From assembly GCF_000938255.1 (NCBI RefSeq), contig NZ_JYMR01000045.1:186001-250000 (forward strand): a DNA stretch of 64,000 bases. Direction: 5' to 3'. Numbering within the stretch: position 1 is the stretch's first letter; every line of letters starts with the position of its first letter. This document shows, piece after piece, positions 1 through 8,537 of the stretch. The stretch comes from Bradyrhizobium sp. LTSP849 (GTDB taxonomy: Bacteria; Pseudomonadota; Alphaproteobacteria; Rhizobiales; Xanthobacteraceae). A program made the translations under genes and the position numbers. The notes below the pieces were generated by a model that did not search any database, was not told the DNA's origin, and saw nothing but the letters and a program-made list of their open reading frames with translations.

Positions 1-1216
1 TACGATCCTTCGGCGCGAGTCGGATCAGCAGCGTGCGCGAGGCGGCCTGAAGCGGGCCGCCGGCCGCACCGATCAGACACCCCAGGATCACGTAGGCCCG
101 CTCGGCGACGCTCGAGAACAGGGGAGCACCCGGCTCGGGCGGCGCGACCTTGAAGAAGAGAACGCTGTCCTTGTCGACCAGAAGAATCGCCGCCACCGAG
201 AGCAGCAGGATCAGCATGCTGCCGGCGATGACGCGCTTCGGCCCCAGGAAATCGTCGAGCTTGCCGCCGAGCCACGCGCCAAACGTGCCTGCGATGGCGA
301 GGATGATTCCAAACATGCCGATCTGGATCGTGTGCCAACCGAAGGTGCCGGCCGCATAGATGCCGCCGAAGGCAAACAGCGACACCAGCCCGTCGGTATA
401 GATCATGTTGGCGAGCAGGAACGCCGCAAGCGACTTCTGCTCCGGCAAACTCTTAAGCGATTTCTTGAGATCGGAGAGGCCCTCGCGGAGCGCCGCGCGC
501 ACCGGACGCTTCGCCGGATAATCCGGCGTGAACAAAAACATCGGCGTGACGAAGATGATGAACCACAGTCCGGTCAACGGCCCGGCGGCGCGGTCGCCCT
601 CGTGGCTGGCGGGATCGAGCCCGAACAGCGGCGTGAATCCCAGCAGCGTGCGCCCGGTGTCAGGATTGGCAGCGAGGAAGCCGAGCACGATGACCAGGCT
701 GACGATGCCGCCGATGTAACCCGTGGCCCAGCCGGTGCCGGAAAGCCGGCCGATGCGCTCCGGCGGCACCAATGTCGGCATCATCGCATTGTTGAAGACG
801 GTGGCGAACTCCGCGCCGACGCTGGCGAGCGCGACTGCGGCGAGCAGCGGCGGAATGATGGCGGGATCGCCGGGCTTGCCGATCCACAGCGTGCATGAGG
901 CCACCACAAGAAGTGCACCGAACGCGGCGATCCAGGGCTTTCGGCGGCCCGAGGCATCCGCGATGGCCCCTAACACCGGCGACATCAGCGCGATCGCTAA
1001 GCCCGCAGCGGCCATCGCAAAACCCCACAGCGATTGTCCGGTGGCGGGATCTGGCGCGATGCTGGTGGCGAAATAGGGTGCGAACACGAAGGTCGTGATC
1101 AGTGTGAAATAGGGCTGCGCGGCCCAATCGAAGAAGATCCAGCTGATGACGGCGGCGCGCGGCGGATAGGTCCGCTGCGCGCCGGCCATGCGCGCATCCG
1201 GGGCGATCGTCGTCAT
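1..1216 (-). CDS. MFS transporter, UMF1/Atg22-like family (3' end cut by window edge)
   Basis: Probable inner-membrane secondary transporter; substrate unknown. Translating the minus strand from the ATG at 1216 gives an open frame to the window edge (405 codons). The N-terminus contains WIFFDWAAQPYFTLITTF, the family signature of the UMF1 (Atg22-like) branch of the major facilitator superfamily. It is followed by alternating hydrophobic segments and short loops such as ADASGRRKPW. The stop codon lies outside the window. It is divergent from the gamma-glutamyltransferase gene across about 100 bp. Family assignment is good; transport function is inferred only. Confidence 0.85.
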   Translation of the reverse strand, partial: MTTIAPDARMAGAQRTYPPRAAVISWIFFDWAAQPYFTLITTFVFAPYFATSIAPDPATGQSLWGFAMAAAGLAIALMSPVLGAIADASGRRKPWIAAFGALLVVASCTLWIGKPGDPAIIPPLLAAVALASVGAEFATVFNNAMMPTLVPPERIGRLSGTGWATGYIGGIVSLVIVLGFLAANPDTGRTLLGFTPLFGLDPASHEGDRAAGPLTGLWFIIFVTPMFLFTPDYPAKRPVRAALREGLSDLKKSLKSLPEQKSLAAFLLANMIYTDGLVSLFAFGGIYAAGTFGWHTIQIGMFGIILAIAGTFGAWLGGKLDDFLGPKRVIAGSMLILLLSVAAILLVDKDSVLFFKVAPPEPGAPLFSSVAERAYVILGCLIGAAGGPLQAASRTLLIRLAPKDR

Positions 1217-1316
1217 CACGCAGTCCTCATCACGAACAGTTTTGCTACACTTAGCGTAAACCGTATAGCATTACTGCGACGCGTGTGAATTGGCTCGAAG
1301 CCAGGGCGGAAATTTG

Positions 1317-3068
1317 ATGATGGCGTCATTTTCGACACGGCGCACATTTTTCGCGCTCATCGCCACTCTGGCGATTGGTCTTGCATCTGCGACCGCGCAG
1401 GATGCGCGTCGACTCTATATGCCGCCCGCGCTCGACACGGTTCATGCCATCCCTGCCGAGCACGGCATGGTGGTGGCGCAGGAGAAGATATCCGCACAAG
1501 TCGGCGCCGATATCCTGCGACGCGGCGGCAATGCGGTCGATGCCGCGGTCGCAACCGGCTTTGCGATGGCGGTGACTTATCCACGCGCCGGCAATATCGG
1601 CGGTGGCGGCTTCATGCTGATCCATTCCGCCGAACGCAACGAGGACATCGCGATCGACTATCGCGAGACCGCACCGGCGGCGACCACACCGCAGATATTC
1701 CTCGGCCCCGACGGCAAGCCGGATGCCGCGAGGTCCCGCGATTCCGCGCTCGGCATCGGCGTGCCCGGCACCGTCGCGGGACTCGCGCTGGCGCTGGAGA
1801 AATACGGCTCGGGCCAATTCACGCTGGCACAGTTGCTGGAGCCCGCGATCGCGCTTGCCCGCGACGGCTTTGTGATCAGCGACGACATGGCCGACACGCT
1901 GCCGGGCTTGTACCCGCGGCTGGCGCACTGGCCATCCTCGGCCAAGATCTTCTCGCGGCCTGATGGCAAGGCGCTCGGTGAAGGCGACAGACTGGTGCAG
2001 AGCGATCTCGCCGACACGCTGGCGAGCGTCGCCGCGCAAGGCCCGCGCGGCTTCTATGAGGGGCCGGTGGCGGACAAGCTCGCCAAGGCGGTGTCGGACG
2101 CCGGCGGCATCATGACGCCGGCCGATCTGAAAGCCTATCAAGCCGTGACCCGTTCGCCCGTGCGCGGCAGCTATCGCGGCTACGACGTCGTCTCGATGCC
2201 GCTGCCTTCCTCTGGCGGCGTGGTGCTGGTGGAGACGCTCAACATCCTCGAAGGTTTTCAACTCGCCGATCTCAAGCAGGGCTCGCCGGCATCGCTGCAT
2301 CTCCTCATCGAGGCCATGAAGCGCGCCTACGCCGATCGCGCGCGCTATCTCGGCGATCCCGCCTTCGTCAACGCGCCGATCGAGACCCTCATCGCGAAGG
2401 ACTACGCCGCGAAGCTGCGGGCGGGCATCTCCATCGATCGCGCCACGCCGTCGAGCAAACTGGTATCGGCCGCCACCTCACCGCGCGAGGGCAGCAACAC
2501 CACGCATTTTTCCGTCGTCGATGCCCGCGGCAATGCCGTCAGCAACACCTATACGCTGAACTTCAGCTACGGCGTCGGCCTCGTTGCCGATGGCACCGGC
2601 GTGCTGCTCAACAACGAACTCGACGATTTCACCGCCGCGGTCGGTGCCTCCAACGCCTATGGTCTCGTCGGCTACGAGGCCAATCTGCCCGGGCCCGGCA
2701 AGCGGCCGCTGTCCTCGATGTCGCCGACCATCGTGCTGAAGGACGGTAAGCCCGTTCTGGTGACGGGCTCGCCCGGCGGCAGCCGCATCATCTCGACCGT
2801 GCTCCAGGTGATCGTCAATGTGCTCGACTACAAGATGGATGTCGCCGCCGCCGTTGCCGCACCGCGGCTGCATCACCAATGGCTGCCGGATGAAGTGCGC
2901 GTCGAGCGCGGCTTTCCCGACGATGTGCTGTTCGAGCTGAAGACGATGGACCATCTGATCGTCGAGCCGATGGGACAGACCTCCGCCAACTCGATCGCGG
3001 TGACGCCGAATGGCCCGCTCGGCGCGCCCGATCCGCGCACGCGCGGCGCGGAAGCGGCGGGACAGTAA
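1317..3068 (+). CDS. ggt: Gamma-glutamyltransferase
   Basis: Periplasmic gamma-glutamyltransferase that cleaves or transfers the gamma-glutamyl group of glutathione and related peptides. A signal peptide is visible (FSTRRTFFALIATLAIGLASA, then TAQ). The autoprocessing/catalytic threonine region GSNTTHFSVVD is intact, as are the oxyanion-loop region PLSSMSPTIV and the glycine-rich TGSPGGSRI. Length (583 aa) is normal for the precursor that self-cleaves into two subunits before TTH. The ATG at 1317 is preceded by AGGGCGGA; an in-frame TTG at 1290 and an ATG at 1320 are alternatives. The next gene is an MFS transporter 96 bp downstream on the same strand. Confidence 0.93.
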   Translation: MMASFSTRRTFFALIATLAIGLASATAQDARRLYMPPALDTVHAIPAEHGMVVAQEKISAQVGADILRRGGNAVDAAVATGFAMAVTYPRAGNIGGGGFMLIHSAERNEDIAIDYRETAPAATTPQIFLGPDGKPDAARSRDSALGIGVPGTVAGLALALEKYGSGQFTLAQLLEPAIALARDGFVISDDMADTLPGLYPRLAHWPSSAKIFSRPDGKALGEGDRLVQSDLADTLASVAAQGPRGFYEGPVADKLAKAVSDAGGIMTPADLKAYQAVTRSPVRGSYRGYDVVSMPLPSSGGVVLVETLNILEGFQLADLKQGSPASLHLLIEAMKRAYADRARYLGDPAFVNAPIETLIAKDYAAKLRAGISIDRATPSSKLVSAATSPREGSNTTHFSVVDARGNAVSNTYTLNFSYGVGLVADGTGVLLNNELDDFTAAVGASNAYGLVGYEANLPGPGKRPLSSMSPTIVLKDGKPVLVTGSPGGSRIISTVLQVIVNVLDYKMDVAAAVAAPRLHHQWLPDEVRVERGFPDDVLFELKTMDHLIVEPMGQTSANSIAVTPNGPLGAPDPRTRGAEAAGQ

Positions 3069-3164
3069 CTCTGCCTTTGCATGGCGTGACAGCGCGCGCC
3101 GGCTTGCGCTGGCCGCCGCCCATGCTACCACCGCCGGACACAAGAAACTGCCGGGGAAACGCAC

Positions 3165-4460
3165 ATGACCGCAGCCGATCCGACTGGGCGTATCGAACGC
3201 GCCGAGATCGAAGACACCAGCCTTCTCGCTTTCTATCGCGACATGAATGCGCCGGAGCGGCGGACGTTCTGGGCCTGCGCGGCAGGCTGGGCGCTCGACG
3301 GCATGGACTTCATGATCTACCCGCTGGTGATCGGCACCATCATCGCACTGTGGAAGGTCGATGCCGCCTCGGCCGGTCTCGCCGGAACGGTCACGCTGCT
3401 GGCCTCTGCCATCGGCGGGTGGCTTGGCGGCTATCTCTCCGACCATATCGGCCGGGTCAGGACGCTCCAGATCACCATCATCTGGTTCTCGGTGTTCTCG
3501 CTGGTCTGCGCGGTCGTGCAGAATTTCGAACAGCTTTTGATCGCGCGCGCCGTGCTGGGCCTCGGCTTCGGCGGCGAATGGGCGGCAGGCGCGGTGCTGA
3601 TGGGCGAAGCGATCCGGCCGCAATATCGCGGGCGTGCGGTCGGCTCTGTGCAATCAGGATGGGCTGTCGGCTGGGGTCTTGCGGTGCTGTCGCAGGCGAT
3701 CCTGTTCTCGGCTTTGCCCGCCGAGACGGCGTGGCGCTGGATGTTCGTCATCGGCGCGCTGCCGGCGCTCTTGGTGTTCTACATCCGCCGCTCCGTCACC
3801 GAGCCGGAGATCGCGGTTGCGGCGCGCGCCAAGCAGGCTGCGAGCGGAGATCGCCCGGCGCTGTGGGAGATCTTCTCCGGCCCGATCCTGAAGACCACGA
3901 TCCTGGCGTCGCTGATGGCGACGGGCTGCCAGGGCGGCTACTACGCCATTACTTTCTGGGTGCCGCAGTTCCTGACCAAGGAGCGGCATCTGTCGGTCGT
4001 CGGCTCGACCGGCTATTTGTCGACGCTGATCATCGGCTCCTTCATCGGCTATCTCACCGGCGCGTGGCTGGCCGACCGGATCGGACGGCGCAATCTGTTC
4101 CTGATCTTCTCGATCGGCGCGATGGCGATCGTGCTGCTCTATACGCAGCTGCCGCTCACCAACGAGGTCTTGTGGGTGCTCGGTTTCCCGCTCGGCTTCT
4201 TCGCCTCGGGCTATTTCTCGGGGATCGGCGCGTTCCTCACCGAGCTCTATCCGACAAGGCTGCGCGGCTCAGGCCAGGGCTTTTGCTACAATTTCGGCCG
4301 CGGCATCGGCGCGCTGTTTCCGTTCCTCGTCGGTGCGCTGTCGGCGACGACGTCGCTCGCCAATGCAATCGCAATGTTTGCGGTGGTGGCTTACGTGGTG
4401 TTCTTCATCGCCGCGTTCGCGCTGCCGGAGACGCGCGGCCGCGTGCTGCACGCAGATTAG
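3165..4460 (+). CDS. MFS transporter, metabolite/aromatic acid:H+ symporter type
   Basis: Twelve-helix inner-membrane permease of the major facilitator superfamily (431 aa), closest in style to the AAHS/metabolite:H+ symporter branch. The first helix carries the WALDGMDFMIYPLVIG motif. The loop 2-3 motif GGYLSDHIGRVRTL, the helix 4-5 motif ARAVLGLGFGGEWAAGA and the second-half loop ADRIGRRNL are all present. The substrate is not determinable from sequence; aromatic or dicarboxylic acids are typical of the branch. GGGGAAA precedes the ATG. It may be cotranscribed with ggt. Confidence 0.88.
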   Translation: MTAADPTGRIERAEIEDTSLLAFYRDMNAPERRTFWACAAGWALDGMDFMIYPLVIGTIIALWKVDAASAGLAGTVTLLASAIGGWLGGYLSDHIGRVRTLQITIIWFSVFSLVCAVVQNFEQLLIARAVLGLGFGGEWAAGAVLMGEAIRPQYRGRAVGSVQSGWAVGWGLAVLSQAILFSALPAETAWRWMFVIGALPALLVFYIRRSVTEPEIAVAARAKQAASGDRPALWEIFSGPILKTTILASLMATGCQGGYYAITFWVPQFLTKERHLSVVGSTGYLSTLIIGSFIGYLTGAWLADRIGRRNLFLIFSIGAMAIVLLYTQLPLTNEVLWVLGFPLGFFASGYFSGIGAFLTELYPTRLRGSGQGFCYNFGRGIGALFPFLVGALSATTSLANAIAMFAVVAYVVFFIAAFALPETRGRVLHAD

Positions 4461-4493
4461 TGGCGCGCTGTCATTCCGGGGCGGTGAGGAAAC

Positions 4494-5159
4494 TTACCGC
4501 CCGACCTGATACGGCCCGCCCTTTTCCAGCGCGCGGCTGTACGCCGGCCGCGCGTGGATGCGTTCGAGGAACGCCATTGCCTTGGGATGGCCCTGCTCAA
4601 GCCCGCCGCGTGATTGCGCTGCTTCGAGCGGGAAGCTCATCTGGATGTCGGCGGCGGTGAACTCGTTGCCGGCGAACCACTCGGTCTTGCCGAGCTCGCC
4701 TTCCCAATAGTCCATGTGCTGCTTGAGCTGCGGATTGACCAGCGCCGTCAGCGCCTGGTTGGAGACCTTGCGCACCAGCGGGCGCAGCAAAGCCGGCGCG
4801 CGCTTCGGCATCAGCGTGAACAGCAGCTTCAGCAGCAGCGGCGACATCGCGGACCCTTCGGCATAGTGCAGCCAATAGGTGAAGCGCAGCCGCTCCGGCG
4901 TGTTCGGCGGCGGGATCAGCCGGCCGTTGCCGTAGGTGGCGATGAGATATTCGATGATCGCGCCTGACTCGGCGATGGTGTTGCCGTTGTCGGTGATGAC
5001 GGGCGACTTGCCGAGCGGATGGATGGCACGCAGTTCCTTCGGCGCGCGCATGTCGGGCTGACGCTGATAGCGCACGATCTCGTAGGGCACGCCCAATTCC
5101 TCGAGCAGCCATAGCACTCGCTGCGAGCGTGAATTGTTGAGGTGATGAACGGTCAGCAT
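4494..5159 (-). CDS. Glutathione S-transferase family protein
   Basis: Cytosolic GST-fold protein, 221 aa. The N-terminal thioredoxin-like domain (about residues 1-80) has the glutathione-site pattern HHLNNSRSQRVLWLLEELG, the cis-proline segment GKSPVI and the ESGAIIEYL motif. The C-terminal helical domain has the AGNEFTAADIQMSFPLE capping motif. The active-site residue is probably the Ser of NNSRSQR, as in bacterial beta/theta-like GSTs. Substrate unknown. It is divergent from the DUF2239 gene, whose promoter region carries a conspicuous operator-like sequence that could serve both genes. Confidence 0.9.
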   Translation of the reverse strand: MLTVHHLNNSRSQRVLWLLEELGVPYEIVRYQRQPDMRAPKELRAIHPLGKSPVITDNGNTIAESGAIIEYLIATYGNGRLIPPPNTPERLRFTYWLHYAEGSAMSPLLLKLLFTLMPKRAPALLRPLVRKVSNQALTALVNPQLKQHMDYWEGELGKTEWFAGNEFTAADIQMSFPLEAAQSRGGLEQGHPKAMAFLERIHARPAYSRALEKGGPYQVGR

Positions 5160-5248
5160 CGCGAGGCCCCCAGCTTGGCGTGGTCGATCGGCCGCGCGTT
5201 CGTGCCAGCCCGGGACAGCAATGTCGAGCCATCCGGACAGATATTTTC

Positions 5249-5286
5249 ACCCGGGTATATTGACGTCAGCAATTTACCCGGATATT
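5249..5286. promoter_or_regulatory. Operator-like repeats between GST and DUF2239 genes
   Basis: Two copies of an ACCCGG-centred AT-flanked element lie 27 bp apart: ACCCGGGTATATT at 5249-5261 and ACCCGGATATT at 5276-5286. A perfect TGACGTCA palindrome (5261-5268) sits between them. They lie 22-60 bp upstream of the likely DUF2239 start and about 90 bp upstream of the GST start. The regulator is not identified. Confidence 0.45.
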
Positions 5287-5307
5287 AAGCTGCCGACGCG
5301 ATCAAAT

Positions 5308-5904
5308 ATGGCAATGATTCCAATGCAGAGAACATTCACCGCCTTCCAGGGCCAGCGCCGCCTGGCGTCCGGGCCGGCAGGAGAGGTCGCGCTGGTCGTC
5401 AAGCGGATGGCGCCACGGCCGGACGAGCCCATCATCATCTTCGAGGACGCCACCGGCCGATCAATCGACTTCGATCTGCGCGGCGGGGATCGCGAGGTGC
5501 TGGCGCGGTTGGTGAAGCTTATCCCGCCCCCGGTGGAGGAGACCGCACCATCGAGTGAGCCACGCGGCCGCGGCCGACCGAAGCTCGGTGTGGTCGCACG
5601 CGAGGTGACGCTGCTGCCGCGGCACTGGGAGTGGCTCAGCGCTCAGCCCGGCGGCGCGTCGGTCGCGTTGCGAAAGCTCGTCGAGGAGGCGCGGCGTGCG
5701 AGCGGCGACAAGGACCGCGAGCGGCAGGCGCGCGATGCGGCCTATCACTTCATGTCGACCATGGCGGGCAATCTGCCGCAATTCGAGGAAGCTTCGCGCG
5801 CGTTGTTTGCGGATGACCGGCGGCGCTTCGCCGGACTGATCGCCGACTGGCCCGCCGACATCCGCGATCACATCGTCAAGCTCGCCTATAGCGATCGCGC
5901 TTAG
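5308..5904 (+). CDS. DUF2239 family protein
   Basis: Small soluble protein of unknown function, about 198 aa. Recognisable DUF2239 features are the N-terminal TFTAFQGQRRLASGP, a central RGRGRPKLGVVAREVTLLP and HWEWLSAQPGGASVALRKLV. The RGRGRPK segment resembles an AT-hook, but the tryptophan-containing block after it is diagnostic of the family. ATGs at 5308, 5314 and 5323 are all possible; the conserved domain begins at MQRTFTAF (5323). A longer in-frame ATG at 5221 would run translation through the operator-like repeats and is disfavoured. Function unknown. Confidence 0.8.
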   Translation: MAMIPMQRTFTAFQGQRRLASGPAGEVALVVKRMAPRPDEPIIIFEDATGRSIDFDLRGGDREVLARLVKLIPPPVEETAPSSEPRGRGRPKLGVVAREVTLLPRHWEWLSAQPGGASVALRKLVEEARRASGDKDRERQARDAAYHFMSTMAGNLPQFEEASRALFADDRRRFAGLIADWPADIRDHIVKLAYSDRA

Positions 5905-6015
5905 GCGCGCCGGGCCATGTGCACTTCATCAAGATATTATGATCATCATTAAACGGTGGACCTGTGGCACGCCCTGCGCCACAATGTGAGAAAAGCCACG
6001 TCAGGGAGCACGATT

Positions 6016-6624
6016 TTGACCCGCACAGCCCCGCAGTTCCTGTTCGATTTCGGCAGCCCGAACGCTTATCTCAGCCATCTGGCGATTCCGGCGATCGAGA
6101 AGCGGATCGGCGTGAAATTCGAATATGTGCCGATCCTGCTCGGCGGCATCTTCAAATCGACCAACAACAGATCGCCGGCCGAGACGCTCGCCGGCGTCAA
6201 GAACAAGCGCGAATTCCAGGCGGTCGAGACCGAACGCTTCGTCAAGCGTTTCCAGGTCCCGCCCTATGTCATGAATCCCTTTTTCCCCGTCAACACGCTG
6301 AACCTGATGCGCACGGCGATCGCAGCGCAAGCCGAAGGCGTGTTCGAAAACTATGTCGAGGCCGCCTTCCACCACATGTGGCGCGAGCCGAAGAAGATGG
6401 ACGATCCGGAAGTCGCCATGAAGGCGCTCGCATCCTCCGGCCTTGATGCCCAAAAGCTGTTCGCCCGCGCGCAGGAGCCCGAGGTGAAGGGCAAGTTGAT
6501 CAAGAACACCGAGGAGGCCGTCGCACGCGGCGCGTTCGGCTCGCCGACCTTCTTCGTCGGCGATGAGATGTTCTTCGGCAAGGAGCAGTTGCGCGAGGTC
6601 GAGGAGATGGTGTCGGGGAAGTGA
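6016..6624 (+). CDS. 2-hydroxychromene-2-carboxylate isomerase family (DsbA-fold / kappa-GST-like)
   Basis: Glutathione-dependent isomerase-like protein of the DsbA superfamily (202 aa). It starts with QFLFDFGSPNAYLSH, where Ser replaces the redox cysteine, as in HCCA isomerases and kappa-class GSTs. The helical insertion (residues about 60-160) is followed by the C-terminal AFGSPTFFVGDEMFFGKEQL block with the cis-Pro. Members act in naphthalene-type aromatic catabolism or generic GST roles; which applies here is unknown. The TTG at 6016 is preferred because AGGGAG lies 7 bp upstream and the upstream in-frame extension has no family similarity. Confidence 0.85.
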   Translation: MTRTAPQFLFDFGSPNAYLSHLAIPAIEKRIGVKFEYVPILLGGIFKSTNNRSPAETLAGVKNKREFQAVETERFVKRFQVPPYVMNPFFPVNTLNLMRTAIAAQAEGVFENYVEAAFHHMWREPKKMDDPEVAMKALASSGLDAQKLFARAQEPEVKGKLIKNTEEAVARGAFGSPTFFVGDEMFFGKEQLREVEEMVSGK

Positions 6625-6660
6625 TTTTCGTACCGTGGGGAAAGCGAGCTATTTCCCCAA

Positions 6661-6783
6661 CGTCGTCCTGGCGAAAGCCAGGACCCATAGCCACCGAACG
6701 TTATTGATGTGACGAGCTGGAGCTCCAACTTGTCCGACAACGAACAGTTGGGGTAATGGGTCCTGGCTTTCGCCAGGACGACG
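6661..6783. repeat. Long palindromic intergenic repeat (family C, 28-bp arms)
   Basis: Perfect 28-bp inverted repeat: arm 6661-6688 and its reverse complement at 6756-6783, separated by 67 bp. Each arm is itself a small hairpin (GTCCTGGC-GAAA-GCCAGGAC). It shares architecture with copies at 8379, 18056 and 50737. It lies between the DsbA-like gene and panE. Probable dispersed non-coding repeat of the Bradyrhizobium group. Confidence 0.85.
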
Positions 6784-6810
6784 GTAATAAGCAACAATAA
6801 GGAATTTCCC

Positions 6811-7734
6811 ATGCGTATTTTCGTGGTCGGCGCCGGCGCCATCGGCGGCTATTTTGGTGGCAGGCTGTTGCAGGCCGGCCGCGACGTCACGTTCCTGGTC
6901 CGGCCACGGCGCGCCAGCGAGCTCGCCAGCGCCGGCCTCGTGATCAAGAGCCCGAATGGCGACATCACGCTGAAGGATCCGCCGCGGGTTGAGGCCGACA
7001 AGCTCAAGGACAAGTTCGACGTTGTGCTGTTGAGCTGCAAGGCGTTCGACCTCGACGACGCCATCAAGTCGTTCGCCGCTGCGGTTGGTCCCAACACGGC
7101 GATCATTCCAATGCTCAACGGCATGAAGCATCTCGACACGTTGGACGCCAAGTTCGGCAAGGAGCGCGTGCTCGGCGGTCTCTGCGCCATCGCCGCGACC
7201 TTGAACGAGAAACGCGAGGTGGTGCAGCTCCAGCCGATGCAGGCGATCACTTACGGCGAGCGCGACGGCAAACTGTCGGATCGCGTCAAGGCGATCGACG
7301 AGGCCTTCAAGAGCGGCATCAATGGCGCCACCGCAAGCCAGAACATCATGCAGGACATGTGGGAGAAGTGGGTGTTCCTGTCCTCGCTCGCCGCAAGCAC
7401 CAGTCTGATGCGCACCTCCGTCGGTAACATTCTGGCTGCCCCCGGCGGTCGGGATTTCCTGCTCGGCATGCTCGATGAAACCAGCGCGATTGCCACCGCG
7501 TCAGGCTATACGCCGGGCGGCCCGTTCTTCGAACGGGTGAAGGGCAATCTGACGACCGAGGGCTCGCCGATGACGGCGTCGATGTTCCGCGACGTCAAGG
7601 CAGGCTTTCCGGTCGAGGCTGATCACGTGATCGGTGATCTGATTGCGCGTGGCGACGCCGCCAAGGTGCCGGTGCCGAAGCTGCGCATCGCCTACACGCA
7701 TTTGAAGGCGTATGAGAAGCAGCGGGCGGGGTAG
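6811..7734 (+). CDS. panE: 2-dehydropantoate 2-reductase family protein
   Basis: NADPH-dependent ketopantoate reductase-like enzyme (307 aa), cytosolic. The Rossmann motif GAGAIGGYFGGRL lies at the N-terminus, with LSCKAFDLDDAI and IPMLNGMKHLD in the first domain. The C-terminal all-helical ApbA_C domain has the catalytic-lysine region QDMWEKWVFLSSLAASTSLMR and the conserved GSPMTASMFRDVKAGFPVEADHV block split over residues 250-275. Genomes of this group often carry several paralogues, so the role in pantothenate synthesis is likely but not certain. It stands alone after a palindromic repeat. Confidence 0.85.
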   Translation: MRIFVVGAGAIGGYFGGRLLQAGRDVTFLVRPRRASELASAGLVIKSPNGDITLKDPPRVEADKLKDKFDVVLLSCKAFDLDDAIKSFAAAVGPNTAIIPMLNGMKHLDTLDAKFGKERVLGGLCAIAATLNEKREVVQLQPMQAITYGERDGKLSDRVKAIDEAFKSGINGATASQNIMQDMWEKWVFLSSLAASTSLMRTSVGNILAAPGGRDFLLGMLDETSAIATASGYTPGGPFFERVKGNLTTEGSPMTASMFRDVKAGFPVEADHVIGDLIARGDAAKVPVPKLRIAYTHLKAYEKQRAG

Positions 7735-7754
7735 GTAGTAACCCCGACTCCGCG

Positions 7755-8351
7755 CTATTTGAAATACGCGAGATAATGCGAGACGGCGGTGATTTCCTCA
7801 TCGCTCATGTGATAGGCGACATCGGCCATCGCGGCGCCGCCGCCGCCGACGCGCTGGCTGGTCTTGTAGTCGCGCAGCGCCTTGACCAGATATTCCTCGC
7901 GCTGACCGGCGAGCCGCGCGACGGCCTTGGTACCGGCAAAGCTATCCGTGTGGCATGAGGCGCAGCGGCGGCCGACGGCAACTTGCGCGCCTTTTTTTGA
8001 CAGGTCCGGATCCTTGTCCTCGGCTGGCGTCGGCGGCGTCATGGCCGCGAAATAGGCGCCGAGACTGCGGACGTCCTCGTTGGTGATCTCCGCGGCAATC
8101 GGCTGCATCTGTTCGTTCTTGCGCGAGCCGGCGCGGAAGAAGACGAGCTGCCATTGCAGGAATTGATCGGGCTGACCGGCCAGCGAGGGAATGTTTTCGG
8201 TCTGCGAGATACCGTTCTCGCCGTGACAGCCGGAGCAAACGGCAGCCTTCTCCTGGACGGCGGAATTATCGGCGGCGCTTGCGGAGAGAGCTCCGAGTGC
8301 GAGGAGCAACGCAGCCGCGCTGATTGCGTGCGAGATGAACTGCCGGCGCAT
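7755..8351 (-). CDS. Diheme cytochrome c (c4-like)
   Basis: Exported diheme c-type cytochrome, 198 aa. The signal peptide runs to about ALGALSASA. Two heme-binding sites are visible: CSGCHGENG near residue 39 and CASCHTDSF near residue 134. This gives the duplicated half-molecule architecture of cytochrome c4/c553 electron carriers in the periplasm. It lies directly downstream of the PQQ sugar dehydrogenase on the same strand, separated by a palindromic repeat. The likely role (inferred) is to accept electrons from that dehydrogenase and pass them to the terminal oxidase chain. Confidence 0.9.
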   Translation of the reverse strand: MRRQFISHAISAAALLLALGALSASAADNSAVQEKAAVCSGCHGENGISQTENIPSLAGQPDQFLQWQLVFFRAGSRKNEQMQPIAAEITNEDVRSLGAYFAAMTPPTPAEDKDPDLSKKGAQVAVGRRCASCHTDSFAGTKAVARLAGQREEYLVKALRDYKTSQRVGGGGAAMADVAYHMSDEEITAVSHYLAYFK

Positions 8352-8378
8352 GATGGGAATTCCACTCTGACAATCTGG

Positions 8379-8467
8379 TCATTCCGGGGCGCCCGAAGGG
8401 CGGGCCCGAAATCCATAACCCCGTTTCGTGGTGATGGGTTCCGGACTTGCGCGCAAGTTCGGAACGA
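8379..8467. repeat. Palindromic intergenic repeat (family C variant)
   Basis: Contains the GTCATTCCGGGGCGCCCGA start, an internal CCATAACCCCG segment and a GGTTCCGG...TTCGGAACGAC end. It is a degenerate relative of the repeat at 6661-6783. It separates the cytochrome c and PQQ dehydrogenase genes. Most of the 186-bp spacer is this repeat. Confidence 0.7.
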
Positions 8468-8537
8468 CAGCGTGGGAATTTGAAATGAAAGAGGCTGCGG
8501 CCGCCTCATGGCCACCGCAGCCTCGTGTCGTCGTGCG

